Below are positions 33,218 to 45,900 of a stretch of 64,000 bases of DNA, in pieces. The notes under the pieces were generated by a model that did no database searches, had not been told where the DNA came from, and saw nothing but the letters and a program-made list of their open reading frames with translations. Numbering within the stretch: the first letter of the stretch is position 1; every line of letters starts with the position of its first letter. Both the position numbers and the translations under genes were made by a program. Origin of the DNA: Gigantopelta aegis (Eukaryota > Mollusca > Gastropoda > Neomphalida > Peltospiridae). Location of the stretch: positions 63,493,927-63,557,926 of the forward strand of contig NC_054701.1 in NCBI RefSeq assembly GCF_016097555.1. The letters are read 5' to 3'.

Positions 33218-34065
33218 AGTTAATGTAGATTTACTTGTAGTTTACTTCTGTGATTCATAGATACCAAAAGGAGAGTGCATAGGTCTAACTCCACAATATA
33301 AAGGTCATGTTGAAAAGCTTACACTTACTGAGGCCTTATTTTACCATCCAGTCGATGGCAAAGGGGTAATGCACAATATCTAATGGAATTCTTGTGTGTT
33401 GGCCACACACGCGCACAAAAAGAGAGAAGAAAATTGATTATCACAGATTTCATAACCAAAATTAACTCCTCGTCAGCATTAACAATCTGCCTGAATGTAT
33501 CATAAAACCACTATTAAAAAGTCCCCGAACTGTTTCATAAAAAAAATAATGTTTTAATCAATATCCACTAGCTGTTTCCACTAGCTAGGGAACTCCCTCT
33601 AGTAAAACCACTTCTAAAACGTCGCCAAACTGTTTCATGATTTGTTAAAAATCAATATCGATTAGCTGTTACCACTAGTTGTTCCCACTAGCCTTTTTAT
33701 ATTGTTTTGAAAGCGTTTTAACGTTCGCACTCAATACATTTAAGTAATTACGTCATATTTGATTCCAAGATGCAAACGCCTTAGTTAAAAGTTCATATGC
33801 AATACCTATTTAAAGTGTTCCAGGCTATCCGTTTTAAATGAAACGGTGTGAAAAAAAATTTCAGACGCTTCTTGGTTGAAATGTTTTCACAAACGTTATA
33901 ATAGCACTGAAAAGGAACGACCAAACATTGTAAGTCGTTAAAACATTTTCAAAACGGTTTTGAAACGTTTAAGACGTTGATGAATGGGAACACAGCTTTA
34001 AAATGATGACCGATAAGCATAACCTCGATGCAATGCGTGTTCTGATTTTAAGTGGTGTGCGATTA
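33218..34065. other. Gene-free stretch
   Basis: No exon recognised. 33480-33720 contains two related passages around CCACTAGCTAGGGA and CCACTAGTTGTTCCCACTAG, a weak local duplication. Confidence 0.4.
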
Positions 34066-34069
34066 GGTC

Positions 34070-34184
34070 AGGTCAGGTCATAGGGCTTTACGTGCACATT
34101 CAGAACAAGCTGTTGTAGCGCACGCCTGTCCTGGGCGCAAGAGCCGACCTCGGCCGGCTCCTCCGTCCTGGACAGGAAAGGTGT

Positions 34185-34216
<32 letters not shown>

Positions 34217-34560
34217 TCGCCTGAACTGACAGGTGCAAGGGAGCACCAGCAGCCCGGCCAAGGTCGGTAGCAGGCGGGGGTGGGGGTGATGATGCTATGG
34301 AATTTTGAATGGCGCAAAGTATTATGCCAAAGAGAAAAAGTGCGCAAATTTGGTTGAGGAAATTGGGCGCAATTTTGAACGGTCGGTCAAAAAGAAAGTT
34401 CCAGAGCTAGTATAGGTTTTGACATTAGTGAATCGAGAGTAGCTCGTTAGTGCGATTAGCCCGAGTACTCTGACTGTAGAGAGCTACACGGACATTCAAT
34501 TGGACAGAAATTTAGCCTTGTCCAAATGTCGGAGTACTCGGGTTAGTGTGCCATGTGAGC
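34070..34560. repeat. GC-richer dispersed repeat segments
   Basis: GGTCAGGTCAGGTCA is followed by CGCCTGTCCTGGGCG, a (GT)n(G)n run and AGCAGGCGGGGGTGGGGGTG. Then 34428-34560 holds opposing CCGAGTACTC and GGAGTACTCGGG motifs, an inverted pair. The composition contrasts with the AT-rich flanks; I infer non-autonomous elements without naming a family. Confidence 0.45.
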
Positions 34561-34937
34561 ACTATTGAGGACCATATGTACAGTGACATAATTTGGTGAT
34601 GGCAGGACACACATATGTACGACCAATATTTCTGTGTTTTAGACGTACTCATCAAAGACCCAGAACAACTCAACATTGGTGTTTCCGAGAGTGCCCGACC
34701 TGTTTGTTCGATAAATTGTCTTTAGATATTCATGAGGTTTACAGAAACTTTATGAAATGCCTTTTGACGGAATTAAGTCCTATACTAAATGAATGGCAAC
34801 AATGAATTTAGTGGCGACTGCAGTTTTGATCCCCAACATCTTCCTCTGAGACAGTGTCCGTACCAGAAACAGTTCACTCAATGAATGGCAACAGCTGACT
34901 CGTGAAATCTTTAGTAGCAATTTGGCAAATTGGCAAA

Positions 34938-35329
34938 TTAAAGGGACATTCCTGAGTTTACTACATTGTAAGATGTTTTCGACTAATAAAATATTTCTAC
35001 GACTAAACTTATATATTAAATATTTTATCTTGTTTAGAATATCAATGTCTGTATATTTAATGTGTTTCTAGTCGTGTTAATATTTGTAAGAAGCCCAAAC
35101 TGGATTTTGTCTTCAAATAATTTCGTACGTACGAAAAAATATATTTTAGGAAATAAAATGAAATTTAACCTAGTACAAATATTAGAACGACCAGAAACAC
35201 GTTTAATATACAGCCACCAATATATTATGCAGAAATTTTTATTTTTAATTTTTAATTACAATCGTTAAAAAGTCTCTGTTAGTCGATAACATCTTAAAAA
35301 TTGAAGCAAACTCAGGAATGTCCCTTTAA
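34938..35329. mobile_element. TTAA-flanked MITE (AGGGACATTCCTGAG family), complete
   Basis: TTAA at 34938-34941 and 35326-35329. Ends AGGGACATTCCTGAGTTT and AAACTCAGGAATGTCCCT are perfect for about 18 bp. The interior is roughly self-complementary, so the whole element can fold back. Confidence 0.82.
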
Positions 35330-38300
35330 CGTCACGTTACAGTACAGAGATGAAACTTGGCGACAGAGTAACATATTTGCCTGCCAAATAGTTTTATTAA
35401 ATGAAATTGATGTTTACATGCTACAATATGAAGAAAATAAAATTTTAAGAATATTTTATGGACAAACAACTTTATTTTTCTCTGAATCTTAGTTGTAATT
35501 TGTGATCCGCGTTTTAAAAGCACCCACAAAGATCGTATTTTAGATAATACCATCGACTGGCCTTTTTTCCTTTGCATTAAGTGTAAAAGAACCGGTTCGG
35601 GAAGTTCTAAAAATTTATTTTGTGGATAAAATTAAATGTCACTTTTTATTAACATGATTGCTTATGTTAGCAGTAAATAATCCAACTAGTGTTTTTGTCA
35701 GTTAAAATGAATTGTCAAACGTTCAAAGGAATTTACATACAGATGGGATGCGCACCAAGTTGACCAACCTGACTTCGTGCTAAAAACGGACTGTGTGAGT
35801 GGGTCATTGTTAACAGCAACTGAGTACGGTTCCTTAATTTGTTTTACTTTATTATTCTCTGATTTCAAAAAAAAAATAATAGCGATTTGGATAATTTATT
35901 TACATTTATTATTATTATTTTTGTTGTTTGTCTTAGATTTTAAAGTTAAAATGTAACAATGGTGACATGACTATGATATATTGTCAACATCCCTAACTGC
36001 GTTATGCTTCAAATTCCGTTCACTTTGTTTTCTCATGCATGGTTCGCGCAATCAAAACCCGATCTGTTGTCACCGGCATGTCGTTCATTTATGAGATTTT
36101 TCTTCACAGTTCAGGAACATTTTCATAAACAATAAAGTTCAGAAAAGTAAGTATCGTACTGTCATAGTAGTAGACTCATACAATTTCGATCGACATATGT
36201 TTTCGATACTTTGTTTGTAACTGCATGTATCACGAGATATTACGTCACTATCAGCCTAAACATAAACAACAAAGTGTCTTTTACCTCACAATATTAAAAA
36301 TGCTTCAAGTCAAGCTGCCAACTTTATGTTTTAATTATAATATCATAAATAGTGTGCATGTTATCAGTTTTTCGTAATGCAATATTTTGGTACTAATGAA
36401 ATGCTTCACATAGTGAAATCCAGGTATCACAAATCCCTGCAAAGTTATCGTCTGCAACACTGACATCTGACCTGCCAAAGTTCGACGATATACCACGTGA
36501 TCATTACACTGAACAATAAAATTTATGGAAGGCTGGTTGGGTTACCTCTTATGTCATTCACAGCAAATATTTTTCCGGTAATTTCTGGTGGGAGCATGTT
36601 TACATGTGCATTTACATTTACTACAAATAAAGGTGGTTTGGTGGAATTAGATTTTTTGAAAATATATAGTTCTGTATCTCTGTCAGAGTACTTAAGGTGA
36701 CAGTCTGAATTTAGGTGTCGTTGATACGTATAACAAGAGGATTAGACATTAGCCTATGACGAAAACATAATGTAAATATGTTTTAAGTGAACACTGTCTA
36801 TTGGTCTGAAGATTATTCAATATTTTTTATAAGTTACAAACATTATATGATTTTATTTTCAAAAGAAGATTTTGATGTAAATTATTGCATGGAGTATAGA
36901 CCCTTCACTGCCATAAAAAGGACAAAAATAGACAGCCAATGAAACTATCGAAATCATATGACGTTTGTGAAAATATAGCGGAAACACCTGTACGACTTAG
37001 CAGCTAGTGTGTTTGGAGGAAAATTTTAAATTTGGTGTTCATGGGAAATTATCACTGTTTTTCACAATAAACTAATGTGACTTGAGAAAGGTAAAGTAGT
37101 ATTGTATATGTACGAAGTATTGTTTTTATTATATTTTAATTTTTTGCTTATCGTATCGAAAACATATGACGCCAGGATATCTAAATACAAAACTTTACAA
37201 ACCCTTAAAACCATTAATTTTACAAAGTCATTTTTGTTTATTCCTTAAAATTGCCGATATCGGGTCCACATAACTCATAGAAATTGACTTAAAATGGAGA
37301 AAGATGAATTAACATTCGGTGTGTGTCACATGACCTCTCACGTGCCAGATCAACAAGGCCAAAGCATTTAATTTTTACGATTTTTAAGACCCCTGTTGTT
37401 AGAAATTGTTTTCAATTATTATATTCGATTTGGAAAAGGTATGCTACATTTTTGTGCCTCTACTTTAGTGAATAGTATTCATAATCCATTCATAACAATA
37501 TTGTAAATAATTTTGAGTGTATAAATTGTGTTAATTATGAATCAGTTCATTAAAATTTTAATTTTTTACAAACTATTCACTAGTATTTAAACGTAATGCC
37601 TATCAGTATTGACATCAAATGTTTGCAATGTGTGTTGATAAAACACGGACCAGACCAGAATGCTTGACACATTGAATTTTTCCTTTTAAAAAAATAGTTT
37701 AATAGTGTTCGTCAACTGTGCATAGATAAGAAACATGTATTTTTTCATGTAGTGGCCTTAAAAATGGAAAATGATGAACCGCACATGAACTGCACATTAT
37801 GATACTTTTTGCAAACGCATGCGCCTGAACACAGTTAGAAACGTTGCACTCTTTCCTGTTTACCAGAGCGTGTTTACTAATTTACTAGAATGGATTTATT
37901 TTACATCCAGATTGTTGATTTTTTACGTTAATTGATACATGTTTTTGTCGTTAGGTGAACGCAGTTTGGAACGTCGATGGTAGTTCATCAAGATATTTAT
38001 TATTGTGATGTTTATTGCTGTGCCGTAACTCCAATAAATGTCAAAATGTAAAAAAACGGACCATAGATGTTTACCTTGGTGAACTAGACTATGATATAAT
38101 GATATCGTCAACGTCCAACTATAGACTAGTATATAGTCTGTCCCAGAGGGAACTCCTTTTTTCATACTATAAAAGTTATTTATTTTTAGTCAGATTGATT
38201 TGTAAATTTCATACAAAAATAGTATTTATTTAAAATAATTTCAAAAACACTTTTACTTTTCTTCTTTCATCAAACCAAACTGAAATTATTTACAATTGTT

Positions 38301-38508
38301 ATTTTTTTTTATAAAATGATGGGACGGACTATAAATCATCTGACATGACGGGCCCTAATTTAGAATTGAAAAAAGTAGTAGAAGTGACTTCTGCCCAGTC
38401 TGATACATGTGCGGTCAAATGAGTTTGATGTCAGATTCACTGCTTTGAATTAAAAGTCAGAGTTTTGGCGACCAAATTGGCCAGATCACATTTAGTTGCA
38501 CAATATTT
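35330..38508. other. Gene-free stretch with repeat pieces
   Basis: About 36030-36150 is the inverted counterpart of 24820-24930, from the 0.8-kb TTAA MITE. Otherwise AT-rich; I see no exon with convincing coding content on either strand. Confidence 0.4.
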
Positions 38509-39741
38509 AAAGGCACATGCAGACCCTAGTCTAAAAATGGAGTTGTATAACAGTTAAACTTACAAGCTGAAGTCTGATGTTTATACAGGGAAATACCATC
38601 TAAAAATATATATAATAAATAATCATGTTTGAAGTGTGGTTCCAAGCTAAATGGTAATTAAAATGAGGTCGACTGCCATTGGTTGAATATTATAATATAC
38701 ATGTAGCTGTCAACAGTGTTGTGTCTGACATTTGAGTTTGAAAATAATGTCAGTGATAATAGATTCAGTAGATAGCTTTAACCAGCGCCTTCCAACAAAT
38801 CAAGTACTGCTTTTGTCATGCAAAGGTAGTGAAAATGCAGCAGTAGTTATGTAGTTGACATATATTCCTGTCAGTGTCATCTCCAGTCCTAAACGGTGAC
38901 TGAATACACATCAAACGGTATGTAGCCACATGTCAAGGCAAGTCCACGAAGATGCCAATTAACTAAACAAACATATTTATAAAAAACATAATGCCAGTTA
39001 ATTTTGTTACTTTGTGAGGTAAATTGTTGAAAACAAGACTACACTTCAAGATATTATTTTTATGCTATCAATAAATGTGTTTGACATTTAGTTACTCATG
39101 GAAACGGGTATAATTCCGGTATATTTCACATGGTTGGGGGGAGACACGATGTCACTAATGATTAATGGAAATGAAACATGTTTATCATCCATTAAAGGCT
39201 TTTGTAGGAGATATCGCTAGCACTATAATTTGTGACATCTCCTTTGATATTCTTCTTAGGAAATATCGCTTCTTTTGTTACGTTACTGTATGTTGAAGCA
39301 CTAAACCTATCATTTGTGACGTCATGTAACTGACATTCTACTAGTTAATGAGTCTACCGCTGCCAAATAAAGTGATATTCAACCCACATTACTGACATTG
39401 TTTACAATTGTCGCAAAGAATGATAATGAAAGATAAAAAAAGAATACCCCCTTGTGTCTTGTGATATCATAATTTATCAGCATAAGTTAATAAAAGTATG
39501 AAATCCTCTATATGATAATTGTAAAAAAAACCCCAAACAAACATTCCTTTCCAGGTAATTTATTCAGACTCCTAGAAAAAGGTTAAAAAAAAAAAAAAAA
39601 AGTCCAGGAAAATGAACCACAATAGTACTTAAAAGTCCTGGAAAATGAAACCTTTAATTATTATAAAATTATAAAAAAAAGCTGCCTTTTAATAGTGAAA
39701 AATATGTTATACTGTTTAAAGACTAGTGTCTGTCACTTTAA
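38509..39741. mobile_element. Large TTAA-flanked element (CAGACCCTAG ends)
   Basis: TTAA at 38509-38512 with AGGCACATGCAGACCCTAG inside; at the right GACTAGTGTCTGTCACT and TTAA (39738-39741). Only about 20 bp at each end match, with mismatches, and the interior is unlike the short copies, so this could be an autonomous-size relative without ORFs or two unrelated ends. Confidence 0.45.
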
Positions 39742-39744
39742 CAG

Positions 39745-39819
39745 GTGAACTCACCATTTTTTACCAGTAGTCTGATGCAATCTGGTGCCAACGTAAATCA
39801 ATGGACAGACAAGATACAA
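39745..39819 (+). CDS. Candidate ankyrin-like mini-exon, copy 1
   Basis: A 25-codon frame between AACAG and GTCAGT reads VNSPFFTSSLMQSGANVNQW. LMQSGANVN resembles the second helix and loop of an ankyrin repeat (LLxxGADVN), but the first helix is missing. It would be phase 0 on both sides, whereas every intron of the nearby ASB-like gene is phase 1, so it is not an exon of that gene as I read it. It may be a relic of an exon or chance. Confidence 0.2.
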
Positions 39820-40226
39820 GTCAGTTTCTTGATATTTGTTGTGTAATTTTGTTTTTGAAATTGGATTATAGGTCCAAACTATTATGGCTGCTTTGACTTC
39901 TCACTACAGTACTGCTAATTATAACTCAGCAACTTTAGCAGATTTTCTGTAAAAGAATGCTTCATTTTGCAGGCTGGGATTGAAAAAGTAGAAATGTCTT
40001 CTCCCTGTTCAGACCCAAGGGGAAAAGTTTGATAAAAATAGGTGAAGTAAACATTTATTGGGTACAATTCATATTATGTTATATTTTGCATTCATTTGGA
40101 AAGATTCTGAATCATGCACTACATCCAAATTGTAACATTTCGTTATCAAATACTAAGTACTATTCCTTGTAATAAATTTTAAGTAAAACAGTTGAACATT
40201 TTCTTTAAAAATGTGATAGTATTCAG

Positions 40227-40480
40227 TGCTTTAGATTTCACTAATTTTGGTACAACGGGGATTTTTTTCTTTTTTAAGTGCAGGAAGGTCGTTTTAGTTT
40301 TGTACTGTCATTAACACACAGACAGCTGCTGTAGAGTTGTCAATATTCAGAAATGTATTTTATCTTATTTTATTTTATTTAAACTTAACATTTCAGTGAT
40401 TTTGAGGTGAAATATTTTGAGGTCAGCTTGTTTGTATTTAATTTGGGTGTGATTATTTTGGGCATATATCCTGAACCTAT
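40227..40480. mobile_element. CAGTGCTTTAGAT MITE, related to 20817-21228
   Basis: Collinear with the reverse complement of 20817-21228 (GAGTTGTCAATATTCAGAAA; GAGGTGAAATATTTTGAGGT) but lacks the inner TTAA-MITE fragment. It is repeated at about 41406-41660 by the tandem duplication. The far inverted end is lost. Confidence 0.65.
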
Positions 40481-40923
40481 TGAATTCCATCCTATTAACA
40501 AAGTAAAATAATAATAATATTTGTGTAATTACTTACCTTTGTTGTCAATGAATGTAAAATTCCTACCAGGAAGTGAATATTTGTAATTTTTTTAACACCA
40601 TCAAAATCCGTCCCATGTGAACGTCACGAACGTGGAATGTATGGAAGACCACATCTGTCATGAACTTGAGGATTGGATTTTTTTCAGATGCTTTGTAAAC
40701 AGTCATGCGACTTTTAACGGCTTTCCAAGTAGACAACAAATTTTCATGAATATAGGAAAAAGGTTAAAAAAAAACAACAAAGTCCAGGAAAATGAACCAC
40801 AATAGTGCTTAAAAGTCCTGGAAAATGAAACCTTTAATTATTATAAAATTATAAAAAAAGCTGCCTTTTAATAGTGAAAAATATGTTATACTGTTTAAAG
40901 ACTAGTGTCTGTCACTTTAACAG

Positions 40924-40998
40924 GTGAACTCACCATTTTTTACCAGTAGTCTGATGCAATCTGGTGCCAACGTTAATCAATGGACAGACAAGATACAA
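40924..40998 (+). CDS. Candidate ankyrin-like mini-exon, copy 2
   Basis: The second copy within the tandem duplication. The frame is intact and its only difference from copy 1 is a synonymous GTA to GTT change. With one change this is no proof of selection. Confidence 0.2.
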
Positions 40999-41938
40999 GT
41001 CAGTTTCTTGATATCTGTTGTGTAATTTTGTTTTTGAAATTGGATTATAGGTCCAAACTATTATGGCTGCTTTGACTTCTCACTACAGTACTGCTAATTA
41101 TAACTCAGCAACTTTAGCAGATTTTCTGTAAAAGAATGCTTCATTTTGCAGGCTGGGATTGAAAAAGTAGAAATGTCTTCTCCCTGTTCAGACCCAAGGG
41201 GAAAAGTTTGATAAAAATAGGTGAAGTAAACATTTATTGGGTACAATTCATATTATGTTATATTTTGCATTCATTTGGAAAGATTCTGAATCATGCACTA
41301 CATCCAAATTGTAACATTTCGTTATCAAATACTAAGTACTATTCCTTGTAATAAATTTTAAGTAAAACAGTTGAACATTTTCTTTAAAATGTGATAGTAT
41401 TCAGTGCTTTAGATTTCACTAATTTTGGTACAACGGGGATTTTTTTCTTTTTTAAGTGCAGGAAGGTCGTTTTAGTTTTGTACTGTCATTAACACACAGA
41501 CAGCTGCTGTAGAGTTGTCAATATTCAGAAATGTATTTTATCTTATTTTATTTTATTTAAACTTAACATTTCAGTGATTTTGAGGTGAAATATTTTGAGG
41601 TCAGCTTGTTTGTATTTAATTTGGGTGTGATTATTTTGGGCATATATCCTGAACCTATTGAATTCCATCCTATTAACAAAGTAAAATAATAATAATATTT
41701 GTGTAATTACTTACCTTTGTTGTCAATGAATGTAAAATTCCTACCAGGAAGTGAATATTTGTAATTTTTTTAACACCATCAAAATCCGTCCCATGTGAAC
41801 GTCACGAACGTGGAATGTATGGAAGACCACATCTGTCATGAACTTGAGGATTGGATTTTTTTCAGATGCTTTGTAAACAGTCATGCGACTTTTAACGGCT
41901 TTCCAAGTAGACAACAAATTTTCATGAATATAGGAAAA

Positions 41939-42595
41939 TGGTTTTCTTGTGAGCACTAACAACTTTTATAAGTGGCTGAAAAAAGAAGAAAAATCGACTT
42001 ATGTTGTTTCTCAATAACAATTGTGAATCTGACACAAACAGCCTTCCATACATCACCCCCTCACCCACCCCCCTGGCCCATAAGAGTGTCAGTCATGTGA
42101 CTTTTAACCAAATATAGACAAAACTAATGTAGACGACAGTCATTACCGATTTGTCAAGTCTTGTCTCTTTGTTTATACAGGATTTAATCTATTATAAGTA
42201 TTGGATATATGGTTTCTGTATGCAATAATATGCAATTACCGCTACTGTACAAGGGCCAAACACACTTTAATAACTCTGTTTTTCAGATCAGATTAGGGCC
42301 AAATTGGTATGGCAAATTCCACTTGGAACTCACTGCTGTGGCAAGTCTTCCTTATAAATACCCTGCTCACTCTCCGCAACAAAGTTTAAAAATATTTGTC
42401 AGTTTATTGTATTTAAAACATTTTGTTTTCTCAAGAAAACAAACATAATGTTCATAATCATATTACCTAATTCATTATCAGTGCATGTTTTGTGATTTTA
42501 GGTGTAAAATTTCTTTTCAACAAGGGTGCTTTTGTTAGTGTTTTTGGAGGAAATTTAACAGAATGTTACTGGATGTGGAACTTAAAAAAAGAAGA
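41939..42595. other. Gene-free stretch upstream of ASB-like gene 1
   Basis: A non-coding first exon is expected upstream of 42988. The frame at 42289-42370, following TTTTTCAG, is a possible place, but it has no good donor. No core promoter motif stands out. Confidence 0.3.
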
Positions 42596-42668
42596 AGTTT
42601 GTTTTGTTTAACGATATCACTAGATCACATTGATTTATTCATCATCAGCAGTATCCACATACAGGGAC
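42596..42668 (-). mobile_element. SINE type B tail fragment
   Basis: GTTTGTTTTGTTTAACGATA then TTATTCATCATCAGC; the remainder is missing. Confidence 0.6.
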
Positions 42669-42816
42669 ATTCTTGATCCCACAAGTGTTTTGACATATAA
42701 AATTGCTTAATAGGTGATGATTGTAAATTGGAATTTGACAATGTATTGCAAAAATATGCATTGAAGATGGTTATTGTTTTACTTCTACTACATGGTAACT
42801 ATGAATTTATTTCAGT

Positions 42817-42980
42817 GTGCATATAAAAGAACCCTTCCTGCTAATCGAAAGAGTAGCCCATGAAATAGTGACAGCGGGTTTCCTCTCTCAATATCTGTGT
42901 GGTCCTTAACCATATGTCCGACGCCATATACTAAATAAAATGTGTCGAGTGCATTGTTAAATCAAACATTTCCTTCCTTC
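42817..42980 (+). mobile_element. 5'-truncated SINE type A inserted at the 3' splice site of ASB-like exon 1
   Basis: It starts at GTGCATATAAAAGAACCC and ends ACATTTCCTTCCTTC. The 11-bp target duplication ATTTCAGTGTG lies at 42809-42819 and 42981-42991, overlapping the first bases by the usual TPRT ambiguity. The duplicated bases contain the splice acceptor TTTCAG itself, so an acceptor now stands on each side of the SINE, and the pyrimidine-rich SINE tail lies directly in front of the downstream one. The body contains three ATGs, each opening a frame of six codons or fewer. Confidence 0.9.
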
Positions 42981-42997
42981 ATTTCAGTGTGAAAGTC

Positions 42998-45900
42998 ATG
43001 GAGATCGGTGATCTGTTGTGGGAGGCGGTGAAACACAGAAACGTTGCAGCGCTGAAAGACCTCCTGGACGAGACGAAGCACTGCAGACAGACCCTGACGG
43101 ACGTGATCAACATCACCAAGCACGGCGTGTCCTTGATACACCTCGCCATTATCACCCGTGACAAACTGGTGCTCGAGGTTCTCTTGAACTCGGGGGCCGA
43201 ACTGCCTACTTGCAACATCAGCGACCTCGACAGGTTAGCGAGGTGCATTGAGAGTGACAATCAGGAGAACGGCGACCAACGGCCAGAGGTTGAGGGTATA
43301 TCGGAGGTTCAGGACGTTTCCGTTTTGACGCTTGTCGTGTCGTTCGGGATTCTCGAAAACATCACGTTGTTGCTTGATCACGAATCCGTGTGCAAGCTTG
43401 ACTCCACCGGTGCTGCTCTGCAGATGGCGTGTGTAAAAGGCAATTCAGAAGTGGTGAAACTTCTGATGCATAGAGGCAGCGAGTTTTACAATGAGTTCTT
43501 CGGTAATCAGCAGCAAGTTGCAAGATCGCCGTTCATGTGTGCAATAGAAGAGAATTACGTTGGAATTATTGAAACTCTGCTGGAACATGGCATGAACCCG
43601 TGTGTCACAGACTCGCAAGGTCGAACGCCGTTTCATTTTGCTTGTTTTGTTGGCAATCCGGACACGGTGAAACTGCTCCTGAGAGAGATGAAAAAGAGAA
43701 ACCTGTCGCCGTGTCTGATAACTGCTTCTGGTGTGTCTCCGATGCATGTTGCGTGTCGTTTTGGAAACCTGGAAGTTCTGAAGCTTTTGCTAAACCACAA
43801 ATGCACAAGAAGGTGTAATTTGACTGCAAGGAAATACCTGCTACACTGTGCTTCAAGGAACCTATCACACGACATTGTCAGGTTTCTTTTAAGTGTTGGA
43901 GAAGATCCAAATTTTAGTTCTGGTAAGTCTCAGTACTACTAACTAGTGATTTGATGTAATTATGATGTTTATGTGCAGGTCACACACAAAATATTATGTG
44001 TAATTTCACATTAATGTAATTTAAAAAAAAATCTGATTTCAGTTTTGTGTGTGTGTGTGTGTGTGTGTAAAATGACATATGGTATATAGATGTTTCAGCT
44101 TTAAGATAATATCAGCTTTTATGAGTGTCCCTGTCCATTATATGCTATAATGTCTGTGAGAAAATACATACAAAAGATCCCTAGCTGTTAATTAGTATAG
44201 GAGTAGACTACATGTAGGGCAGTGACCCCAATATTCAACTAGTACCCAGTATTCGACCAGTGTATTTAATTAATTACAATGTACTCGTTTAAATTGAATA
44301 GTATATAGATTTTCCCAAAGTATTTTGAAAATATGGGACAGGGTGAACATTCTTTCTTCCGGAAACGCAATAGCAGACGATAGCCATGTGAATCAGAGCA
44401 AGCTGTGGGTGAGCAGAAAAATTTGCCAAATCATCTATTTAAACTTCAAAAATTGCAAAAACACAGTTATTTTCTAATAAAATAACAATTATTACATAAA
44501 ATTTATTCGCCAAATTAAAATAAAATTCGGCAATTATTTTTAAAATTCACAATTGGCGAATTTGGCGAGTGCCAGAGCTAGCCCTGTGAATGAATGTACT
44601 ATATATTCATTGGCTATTGTGAATCATGTGATATTATGAACGTCAGCCATTTTTATAGCATGCTATTACACCATCCAACATTCCGTGAACATTTGCAATA
44701 CTTTTAATCCATTTGAAATCTTTGAAAATGTCTTTAATGTTGTTATTTATAATCAAACAGAGCTGGCAATGCAATGTGACCTCAGTCATTATAATTTCCA
44801 TCACGTGACCACATGGTCAAATAATGACATATGATAGAGAGGGTTGCCCCAGTATTCGACCAATAGAAAATCTTGAGGATACATTCCCAAAATAAACTCT
44901 CAAGAGCCACAAATGTACTACTTTTATGTCTTTTGGTGCTGGTTATCAGAACTTACACAATTATATGTTATTTTATTTTCAGTCTAATATTATTTGTCAA
45001 TTGAGATAGGACCAAAGAGACTGTTCATCAGAAAGTATATGTGTGTGTGTGAATGTGTATAAACGCGCGTGCATGTGTAAAAGCATGAATATGTGTTACA
45101 GTTGTTAAAATCAACAGTTTTTGGATTTAGTTGTTTGATATATGTTGCATTTACCATAAAATTAACTTCAAAGTTTAGTTTTATTAGGTAATTAGAAAGT
45201 GGTCGAATACTGGGTCATCTGGTCGAATACTGCATACTGTTCCTTGTGGCACTCAAACCTACTCTAGTCGGCATATACTGCATGAACAAAACTTGAGTCT
45301 ATTTCATGAATAGCATTGCCAGTAAGTACATTGTATGTACCAAGAAAAACAAATATTAGCAAATGCCAATAAAACAATCATGTTATAATCCTTTCTTAAT
45401 TGGTCGAATACTGGGGTCGTAGCCCTACCATGTATATACATGTATATGGTGGTAGCTCAATTGTTTTTAACACTTTATGACACATTATAGATTATATAAT
45501 GTTGCTGTAACCATGTTAGACACCAAATCGCAATATTTAAAAAATGTGCTTTAAAGATGATCATTCCTTTCATAATTATAGGTATATTGACCGTTTACAT
45601 GTACAACATGTAGTGATACCATTCTTCGTGGGAGTGATTACCTTTGATATTAACCTGTCTAATTTTGCTGTTTTAGGTAAGACTCCACTCCTTGAAGCTG
45701 TGAAAAAGAATAACGTGGAAATGGTAGAACTACTGCTTGCGGCTAATGCCGACCCCAATATACCAGAACCGTCCCGGACTATTTCCGAGTATCGTCGTGG
45801 GAACAAGGAAAATCCCATTCTTTATGCTGCTGAACATTGCTCTCTTGAAGTAGTTGAAGCTTTGCTTAAAGGTTTGTATTGAGAATTAGTATGAGAATAC

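Larger units (their letters stand above)
39575..41938. repeat. 1.18-kb direct tandem duplication, two nearly identical copies
   Basis: Copy 1 spans about 39575-40756 and copy 2 about 40757-41938. Matching words are offset by 1178-1180 bases throughout. I see only a handful of substitutions and homopolymer indels, so the duplication is recent. The junction at 40753-40765 and the end at 41931-41938 share TAGGAAAA. Each copy carries a right end of the TTAA element, a candidate 75-nt exon and a CAG(T/G)GCTTTAGAT MITE. Confidence 0.92.

Noticed and set aside
41741-41962. - strand ORF in the second tandem copy
   Set aside because: The same stretch in the first copy is broken differently only by the flank, the peptide resembles nothing known to me, and it has no splice context.
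42209-42448. Upstream coding exon of the ASB-like gene (IRLGPNWYGKFHLEL frame)
   Set aside because: There is an acceptor-like TTTTCAG, but no good donor, no ankyrin pattern, and the downstream exon already has a plausible ATG.
43445-43875. Antisense ORFs opposite ASB-like exon 1
   Set aside because: Shadows of a well-supported ankyrin-coding exon; no splice signals or family features.
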